Positions 55,201 through 64,000 of a stretch of 64,000 bases of DNA are shown piece after piece. The number at the start of each line of letters is the position of its first letter. The first letter of the stretch is position 1. A program made the translations under genes and the position numbers. Location of the stretch: contig CM060734.1 of NCBI GenBank assembly GCA_030704615.1, forward strand, positions 42,240,042-42,304,041, written 5' to 3'. The notes under the pieces are model-generated. The model saw only the letters and a program-made list of their open reading frames with translations, was not told the origin of the DNA and ran no database searches. Origin of the DNA: Takakia lepidozioides (lineage: Eukaryota > Streptophyta > Takakiopsida > Takakiales > Takakiaceae).

Positions 55201-58200
55201 AACTTGGGTGAGTCACAAGTAGAGTCATAATGCGCAGGATGTGAGACTACAGTCGACCCTGGATAAGTGGTACCTGCTTTTTTGTTATGTCACCCTTAAT
55301 GTCCAATTTTCCTTTAATGTTTTGAAATCTTTGCTCTGTAAAAATTTACACTTGAAAATGGCATAAGAGCGTTATTTGATTATGTGTTATGAAAATATGG
55401 CTCTCCTCTTTGTTAGCACACCTCCATAGTTGTTAGATCTTATGCCGAGCCTTAATATAATTGGTTTGATAAAACATTCATCCACGTGTATTTTCAAACC
55501 CTCTAATGAATAAATATTGTATTCTGTTTGATTGAAGAAATACAATATGCAGTGAAGGCTGTATGTACTAAACCCTAAACCTTTCCAACTGTTATTTTTG
55601 ATGGTTTTGACCTGTTGTATTGCTTATGTTCTAGATTTTGACCTCTATTTCTGTTATCTGAATAAATGTTATACTTTTTGTGCTCTACATGGTCGACTAT
55701 AGTGACTATCTTCTCTTGGGTTGCAGTATAAGAGGACTGGAGTTGCTGGTCCAACCTGTTGCTTGTTTTATGTGTAGGAATAAGTATGGGAACTCCCATT
55801 CCCAACTAGTGACAGGCTGTTGATAAGAGCATGTAGAGGTACCCCACATTTGGTCCCTACAAAGGATCAATCAGTCAAATATAGAGACATGTTGTCCCAG
55901 CTTGTCAGGCTTCATGGTGGCGCAGTTTGCATGAGTCCAAATATGAGGATGTGGGTTGGGGGCATTGTTTACGTTCAACAATGGAACTGCACAGCGGGAT
56001 TGTTTGTCAGGTTGCAGATTAAATAGAGGGATGGTTTCTTTGTACTCAACAAACATGGCAGGAGGGTGCTGGGCCCTGCCTGCACGTTTAGCTTGCGAGT
56101 AAGTTATCCAAATGTAGGGGGGGTGGATCCTTGTTTCATACTCAAAAGGTGGTAAGCGACCGCCATCGCCCGCCGCCCTGGCCCCATGATCAGGCAAATG
56201 TTGGCAGAAGTAGTCAGCACCGCCCTTTGATCGGACCTTGTGCGGGCCTTGTCTTTGTAAACAGTATTTTTTGGGGCGAGCATCTTGAGAGAGAGGCGCC
56301 ACACATCTAAGGCGAAAATCCCCAACATTTGGACGATGATCAGTTCAAAGTTGAAACATATGTGTAGGAGAGTGAGTCCCATTACCGTGTAACTACTAAT
56401 TGAAGCCTTTTCCACAAAGCGTGCCTCGGTTCTCTGGCCTGCATGGTAGCCCATGAGCAGAAAGGACAGCCGGCTCAATATCCGATGTTTGCATGGATAC
56501 TGTTGCAACGACACATTGAACAACGGATGTGGGCCATTGCAACGCAGAGTGTTGTGAAGAAGGAGTCAAAAAAGATTTGGTGCTTGTCCTCTTTCGCTCC
56601 TTCTCCCAATCTAAGTAGAGCACGTCTTTTACACATTACAAATTGGGAGAGAAATTTGAAAGGTATTGATCGATTACATAATATATGTGTTTATGGGTGC
56701 TATAGTAAAGAGAATGAAGTAGCAGTGTGCGTTTTTGGGATCCCGGCTTTGTCTTAACGGTCATAAGTGGAGGCATTCAATTGGTGTTGACCTTAATTTA
56801 GTGCTCTGGGCCTTTGACATCACAGGCAGGCACAGTTCTCCACAGGCTTTTGCATCGCACCGTCGCCACGCCTCTCTTATCATGATCATCACCATTCATT
56901 GTGGCCGCACACACTTCAGTGCAGGCCTTACTTGGAACAGCAACATTTGCATCACTCCTCACTAAGTGCCTGCCAGGAGATTACAGAGTTCAGTTGTAGA
57001 GAACTGTCCAATATACCTACCGTCAAGCTCTCGATTACGCCTGTAGGTACAGTACCTGTACATCGGTCAGCGTATCCCTTTTCTCTGATCTGCAAGCTGC
57101 GAAATTCTAGTTCGGGAAAAAAAATGCTGCAGGTTGCACCTGTGTTGCTGCCCTCCCACAATAATGATTGGTTTCATTCTTTGAGTGGGCCCAACTGAAC
57201 AGTGCATAGATGGCTTCAAAGCTAACAAACTAAACTGTAGCACTTGGCAGTGGAATCATATCAATCTCCATGAGGAGATAACGAAATAACTGGTGTGCCA
57301 AATGTAGTGGGCCCTGGGAAAATTCTTCCATTGTTCAATTGCAATGCCCCTATGAGTTTTTCGCAGTCAGGCAGCCCGAGATTCCATCTGGAGATCGACA
57401 CGCCGCATGTGAGGGTTCTGGAAGTGTCGATCCAACCCTCCAAGACCCATCTAAGTAGCTATACTTGTGGAACTTGTTACTTTACTGTTCTCATAAACTC
57501 TTGTTTACATATTATACTCCTCAAACTTGGGATGTACTGCAGAGGCTCCTCTCTTGGGCGGATCCCCATGTTGTCAGTACGTGAACGTCAGTGTCTATGC
57601 CTTACATTTCATAAGCGCATGATGCTGAGGAGTTGGGAAATTTTTGTCCTTTGAGTTGTAAATACTAAATACTTCTTCGTCAATTCGAAAATCCCTTGAT
57701 CAAGTACACAAACGGTTGTGAACTAAAGTGTAGGGATTCGGAAACAAATTCGTGCACCGAATTACTAAATTAGTTGGAATCATAAAAGATTGAGGGAACC
57801 ATTCAGAGTTCTATCAAAGGGCATGCTGATGCTAAACCGACTGACACCCAACTCATATTATACTAATCCGTAATTAGTAGAATCAGTTAGCACATGCCTG
57901 GCATGTGACACAAGCATGCAGCTTACAGCACATGTGTGAGCAAGCACGGCCGTCATGCCGGATGCATGCCTCACCTTTCCCATCCCTTAAGCCATCATCC
58001 ACCCCTTTTATGACTGTCCTGAACAGCAAGTATATGAGTTACATTAGAGCCCAATGACAATCTTTGAGGCTTAGTTAGTAATGGGTGTGGCTAATTCAAT
58101 CCCGCACTTGATGTTAGTCAGTAATCACCCACATTACAGACACCAGCCATCACATTTGCATTGAAGAAGAGTGAATACTAAATACCCCAGATCAGAGTAG

Positions 58201-59720
58201 GTTTGGTGTAGTTTTAGTGCTGTGTTCAGTGGGTTTTGTAGAAAGGGATAAATTAGAGGAAAACCCAGTTTCATAATAAGGCTGCATAATACTGCGGAGT
58301 TGGTACAAGGGGTGTGTCACATGCTGCAGTGAAGTGTCAGCAATCGACTTTTCAAGTCAGAGAGAAATTTGGTGCAGAAGGGAATCTGGCAAGGCTTAGA
58401 TATTCCTTGCAGGGAACTTAGGGTATGATTAGGCTTACCTTAGCAGCAGTCTGCAACCAGAGTGGCGGCACCTCGGAATATCGAAGTTGTGAAAAGTGGT
58501 CTGATAACACATGTGTCGGTTAACGTAATCCCTCAGCCTGCTGTGTGGGTGCTGGCCATTATATATTAACATATTAGGTCAGGAAGAGTTTTGTTGATAA
58601 TGGAAAATCCATGTTGAGTGAAAGGTGACAGTGGCAGGCCTGCCTACGTTACTACTGCACTGCAGGTGCAACACTGGCGCGCTAATTTTGGACTATATCC
58701 CCTACAGTCTGATACTTTAAAAATTACAGCTTATGTGCTATGTTGAGTGAGAGCTCTAGGAGAAAGGGAAGAGAGAACCACCCACAGCTTGTTGAAAGAG
58801 ATTGCAATTCAATTTGGCTACAGCACCCAGAAAAGAGGTTAGAGTTAGAGTAGCTTTGCAGTAGAGTGGAAATGCAGTAAAGGTGATCTGACTCAGAGAG
58901 AAAGCGAAAGAAGAGAGTGAGATTTATTTCGCTAAGCAAGCATTGCAGTGGACCCAGCGGAAGAGCGAAGCTCTAGACGAGGGACAGAGTCTGGACAAGA
59001 GTTGTTCTCACATTGAACTAGAAGGCATATAGTCCTCGTACCTCAGTATCAGGACACAAGACTGTACATGGAAAACTAGAACGATAAGGGTACATTTACA
59101 GCTAGCAGTTAGCGAGGGATAGGGAGAGAGAAGAGGTTGAATATCAACGTTTGGACGCGCACGATTGGCATCCACTGAGATAGCGAAGGTCCAAAGCTCG
59201 GAGAGTGAAAGCTTTTGGCACCCAGCCCCATACGCCCTCCCTCTCCGGAAGGAAACATTGCAGTAGTTGGTAGGTCGGAAGAGAAAAAAGGGATCCAACT
59301 CTTGTTTGTACTTGCGTATTATCACTCCCTGGTGGGTCCGCTCGGATTAGTTGGAGAAGGGGTGCCGCGTGCTATCTTTACTGGTCCCGCCATGGTCATA
59401 GTCTACTAGCTTGCTCCCTCATCGCAACCACTTTAGTCCTTAGTGAACACCCTGGGTTATAAGCTGCTCCTGCAGGTAAGGAGGTGAGGTGGTGTCTCTC
59501 TCATTGAGATGTAACAGGGACTCGAAAATAAGAGGGAAGAGTGGACCAAGGTAGAGAGGGGGAGAGACGCGGAAATGAGCTGGATGAATGGGAAGTAGAT
59601 TCCAACGATCACGAGAGAAGGAGATTGGGGAGGCAGGGACGGTCTGAAGATAGCACAGTCCCACTGACTTAAAATCTGTTTGTGTATATGTGCGCGCGTG
59701 TGTGCGTCAAGAGGAGAGAG
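52240..59720. other. Long stretch with no supported gene
   Basis: About 7.5 kb. Open frames are under ~145 codons and show no family motif. A reverse tRNA-like box B (GAGTTCGATCC) lies near 54385 without a clear box A. The last ~1 kb before the receptor kinase is GA-rich on the plus strand (58740-58990) and probably holds its promoter and 5' leader. Confidence 0.5.
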
Positions 59721-62700
59721 ATGGGCTGTTCAAAAGTCATTGAAAGTCTTCTGCTGTTTTGTATCTCGATTCTCTCTCACCTCCAAGCAGGCGCAGCTGC
59801 GTCTCTCTCACTCGAGGGGCTGGCGCTTATCTCATTGAAGGCCTCCATAACCGACCCACAAGGTCACCTGGATGATTGGAAGGAAACTGGCGATGCTACT
59901 CCGTGCATGTGGAATGGCATCAAGTGCGAGTCAAATTCCAGTCAGATCGTTGCCCTCGAACTCTCGAACATGAACCTGACCGGCACCCTTTCCAGTGATC
60001 TGGGCCTCCTACAAAATTTGGTCAACATGTCCGTGGATTGTAACAATTTTACGGGTAGCCTCCCAGCGGAGATTGCCAATCTTCTCAACCTCCAGCATCT
60101 CAACGTATCCAACAACAACTTTAGCAATGCCTTTCCTGCGAATTTCTCCAAACTACAGAAATTAGAGGTACGTATTGTGCGTCAACTCATCGATGGTCTC
60201 TCACAGTCTGTCACCACCAGGGACATGTGCACTTGCATATACTGATTGTCGATTACGGAGACTTCCATGTCTAGAGCTAATGTCGAGAATTGTTGCTCGA
60301 AAGGAGAGGCTGCATTTTGGGCGAGGAATGAGAGAAATCTTGACGATAACTTGGTCGGAAAGGATCAAACGAGGTTGACCCAATGTCAATTGATCTCGTT
60401 CCCAATTTTGTGACTGCTATTCAGGCGCTGGATTGTTTCAACAACAACTTTACCGGGCCACTGCCGGTAGACCTGTGGGAGATAGACACACTGCAGCATT
60501 TGAGCCTGGGAGGGAACTACTTTTCAGGAAGCATTCCTCTCCAATACGGTAGCTTCCATAGCCTTACCTATATGGGTCTCAGTGGCAATTCTCTTACTGG
60601 AGCCATCCCCGACGAACTTGGAAATCTGACAGGTATTCTTACGACACCTGCATATGAAATCATAGGTAACTTGAACGGACCGTTTTCGGTTGAACAGAAT
60701 TTGAACTCCTGGGACCTGTACATAGGCCTGTGGTGATGGACTCAGTAGTTTACAAAAGCATCTGAGATGTGCAGTGAAAATGTAAAGTATCTCCTGGGGT
60801 TTGAATGTCGTGCACGTCTCTCGAGCGGTATTAAGCTAGGTAGTCTCGTGCTGGAATAGACCAAAGGACTCAGTACCCGCAAGGGCAAGATGCCTTTTTT
60901 ATTCTGGGTTGGGCCGTCTTCATCTGGTCTGTCTTTGTGCTGTCTCTGGCTCGAGTCACTAGCAATTTGTGGAGCTGTCTTGCAGTCTATTTACATGGCG
61001 CTGTCTTGCATCTCTATCTTGAAGTTCACACATGGGATCTTCTCATCTCTTCAAGACTGTTAAGAAGAATGTGTGTCAGCAGCGTCCTCAAGTTCTGCAG
61101 TCCGAATGCTGTATGCATACGCATTGACTCACACTGTATCCGTACTCATTTCTTCTCCCAGGGCTGCGAGAGCTGTACATGGGCTACTACAACAATTACT
61201 CATCGGGTATTCCCGCTGCATTCGGAAAGTTGATCAATCTAGTTCGCCTTGATCTAGCATCCTGCGAGTTGACTGGGCCCATCCCCAAAGAGATCGGCAA
61301 CCTGGTTAACCTGGACACACTATTTTTAATGCTTAACGAACTGACGGGAGTCATTCCATCCGAGTTGGGCAACCTTCTGAACCTCAAGTCACTGGACCTC
61401 TCTTACAACATGCTGAGTGGCGAGATTCCGAACACCCTCCAAGGGCTCCAGAAGCTAGAGTTGCTCAGTTTGATGAACAATCAGATTGGCGGCATCATTC
61501 CACCTTATATGGGGAAGCTCCCCAACTTACAGGTGGGCGTGACATGTTGATGTAAGAGAATGTTTTCGATGGATCTGATTGCAAAAGAATGCGTCATCAT
61601 AGTGGGTAACTGCTTACGAGGGGAAGGGGAAGCACTAGATGGGAGCCTTTTTTTGGCGGGTGAGAGTGGGTGCTGAGTTGAGCATAGGCCCTCTGACCAG
61701 TCTGGAAAAAATTGAAATGATCTACTTTACAACGATCGTGGAATGCTAAAAGAGTTCATGGGACAAGAGAAAGAGAGAGGTCTTTGCACAGCACCGTTTT
61801 GCTGACTTCAGAGTATGCTTCAGGACTGCCTCTTTGCGTGTCACATTGGAGCAGCATATCTCTATAGTTTTCCTGGTAGAGTATCGATAAAAACATTAGA
61901 AAAACTTCATCTGGAAGTCACTCTGGCACTCGTCCTTCCATGTGTCCGATGTCCAAGATTCGAAAGTTGTTCCTACCCGTTGCATCTAAAGTCCCGTTAC
62001 TCTGTAGCACCTTTCCTTGAATACTAAACGAACGATCTGTGCTGCAGGTGCTTTATCTGTGGGAAAACAACCTTGTGGGCAATATTCCAGAGACGTTGGG
62101 CCAAAATGGAAATCTCATTCTGGTTGACCTCTCTTCCAATTCGCTGAATGGAACCATACCCCCGGATCTGTGCATTGGCAGGACACTCACATGGCTCATT
62201 CTTCAAAGGAATCAGCTAACCGGGCCCATACCAGATGGCCTTGGCAACTGCACGAGCCTCTCAAGATTGCTTCTCAGTGACAACTTTCTTGATGGGTCCA
62301 TTCCACAGGGATTGGTTACTCTTCCAAACATCACGGTGGTGCAGGTGAAAGGAAATCGGCTGGCTGGACGAATTCCACAAGTGATCGACGCGCCCCAATT
62401 GGGCATTCTGGATGTCTCACATAATCAGCTTTCCGGCACTCTGCCAGAAAGCTTTGGCACCCTATCAAGCCTGCAGCAGTTTACCATCTCTGGAAACCTT
62501 ATCAGTGGGAGCATTCCCTCAGAAATTTGTGATATAGCGGATCTATATCACTTAGACCTCAGTTCCAACAACTTTTCTGGGTCCATACCGATTGGATTTG
62601 GCAACTGCAAGAAGCTTGGGTTGCTGGACTTAAGCAGCAATGACTTGTCAGGCGAAATACCCCCGCAGCTGGAAAATATGTCGGATCTCTTTCTTCTGAA

Positions 62701-64000
62701 TGTCTCTCGAAATCATTTCTCTGGACAAATTCCGAACCAACTCCAGCTCCTGCAAACCTTGAGCACGTTTGATTTCTCATACAACAACCTGTCGGGCCCC
62801 ATTCCACAGTTTGCCTCCTTCAATATCACTGCGTTTGTGGGCAACCCTGGGTTGTGCGGAGATGGTCTAGCGCCCTGCCCCGTGAGAGCTCCTGCCCCTG
62901 CACCCTCCCATGGGTCTAAAGGCGATCCTGTGCTCTTGGCATGGTTGGTTGGAGCCCTGTTCTCAGCAGCTTTAATAATCCTCCTGGTGGGCATGTGCTG
63001 TTTCTTCAGAAAATACCATGCGTACATCTGCAGTTATTTCCAGGCAGAATCATCTGCACGTCCATGGAAACTTACTGCATTTCAGCGACTGGATTTCTCC
63101 GCATCCCATGTAAGTCCAGGAGACTGAGTGGGAGATGCACACCTCCAATAACTGATTGAGAGAGCAAGGAGAGGGATTTTTCACTGAATAGCCAGGGAAG
63201 GAAAGTGCCGTGCATAAAGATGTATAGGGGGAAGTCAAAAGGAGATCATGTGCATGATATCAGGTAGTGGGAAGGGTCGAATAGGTTTGTACCGAGCTAC
63301 CTTCCCATCTTGTCTTTCATCTTTACCCTTCCCTTCGGATTGTGCTGTTGAAGATGATCATAAGTTTGTGTAGTGCAACAATGAAAACAGGTGTTGGATT
63401 GCTTAAATGAGGACAACATCATTGGACGAGGTGGGGCGGGTACAGTATACAAAGGGGTCATGCCAGGTGGAGACATGGTAGCTGTAAAGCGGCTTTCAGG
63501 GGAGGGTAAGGGTGCATCCCATGACCATGGATTCTCAGCTGAGATTCAAACACTAGGGAAGATTCGCCATCGCAACATTGTGAGACTCTTGGGTTGCTGC
63601 TCCAACCATGAGACAAACTTGCTGGTTTATGAGTATATGCCTAATGGAAGCCTGGGAGAGCTTCTTCACAGCAAAGAAAAAAATCATCTCGACTGGGACA
63701 CGAGGTCAGAGCCTGCTTATTTCCTAATTTAAATGGCCTATCTGTTGTGCGGAAATTTTTAGTTGGGTCCTAACCTGGCAACTGCTATGACGAGGTTGAA
63801 TTTTAGATAAAAGGTGGTGGATCGAGCCTTTCGTCACTGCAGTCTTTGCGTTTGCAAATGGGAAAGATCTTATTCCTGATTTGTGGCTAGAGAGAGTCCA
63901 AGGGATCAACTTCTGATGGGAGCTCTATTTGTGGCCAGGTATAACATCGCTGTACAAGCGGCCCATGGCTTGTGCTACTTGCATCACGATTGTTCCCCGC
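59721..64000 (+). CDS. CLV1/BAM-type LRR receptor kinase, 5' part
   Basis: Exons: 59721-60167, 60425-60632, 61162-61532, 62048-63109, 63391-63704 and 63939 to the window end; all borders are GT..AG and phases agree (821 aa seen). A signal peptide (residues ~1-27) precedes an LRR N-cap ([26 protein letters not shown]), about 20 LRRs including the family block [17 protein letters not shown], a Cys pair ([13 protein letters not shown]), a membrane span ([20 protein letters not shown]), the juxtamembrane [14 protein letters not shown] and a kinase start with [11 protein letters not shown], the ATP-binding Lys in VAVKRL and [11 protein letters not shown]. Homologues bind CLE peptides at the cell surface and control meristem size. 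The start at 59721 fits a signal peptide; an upstream in-frame ATG at 59688 would only add 11 residues. The catalytic loop is beyond the window. Confidence 0.94.

Noticed and set aside
52390-57654. Open frames of 70-143 codons between 52 and 58 kb
   Set aside because: No domain, no consistent splice borders and no neighbouring frame that continues them.
1-64000. CRISPR arrays, operons, phage or prokaryotic islands
   Set aside because: The genes are spliced and eukaryotic; no regular spaced repeats or bacterial gene order were seen.

Overview
The window is nuclear DNA of a land plant. It carries intron-rich genes with GT..AG splicing, long PLS-class pentatricopeptide-repeat (PPR) genes with remains of a DYW domain, a CLV1/BAM-type receptor kinase, a plant NHL/LEA_2 protein and TTTAGGG-type telomere-like motifs. 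The PPR style (many near-identical MYAKCG repeats) and the density of degenerate retroelements suggest a seed-free plant such as a lycophyte, fern or moss. That placement is inference; no marker here fixes the species.

Layout. 0-9 kb is transposon and pseudogene debris: a Ty3/gypsy integrase broken by a SINE, two decayed PPR loci with further insertions, dispersed repeats and a LINE remnant. 11-13.3 kb (minus) holds a small secreted EGF-like gene. 15.4-16.6 kb (plus) holds an NHL/LEA_2 membrane protein. 18.5-24.3 kb (minus) holds a complete 12-exon TRM1 tRNA methyltransferase gene. 24.5-28.3 kb holds AT-rich repeats and a broken Mutator-like transposase. 28.7-31.4 kb (minus) holds a long PPR ORF whose E/DYW tail has decayed. 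32.4-36.3 kb (plus) holds a complete 4-exon TRAPPC6/TRS33 gene. 37.6-38.3 kb holds a nonautonomous DNA transposon at TTAA. 39.2-41.2 kb (minus) has exon-like segments of an unidentified gene. 41.4-42.8 kb (minus) holds single-exon TAF8. 43.5-50.6 kb (plus) holds a decayed HFLX GTPase gene full of LINE pieces. 50.7-52.2 kb holds LINE and other repeats. 52.2-59.7 kb has no gene I can support. 59.7-64 kb (plus) holds the first six exons of a CLV1/BAM-type LRR receptor kinase that runs off the end.

The intact genes are unrelated housekeeping or signalling genes (tRNA modification, vesicle tethering, TFIID, membrane and receptor proteins); nothing suggests a cluster acting together. I found no convincing new biological system. 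The signals most worth following are a tRNA-derived SINE family with three target-site-duplicated copies and pyrimidine-rich 3' ends, a LINE family scattered as 3' fragments through introns, a TTAA-flanked element, the loss of the HFLX gene, and the unidentified exons near 40 kb.
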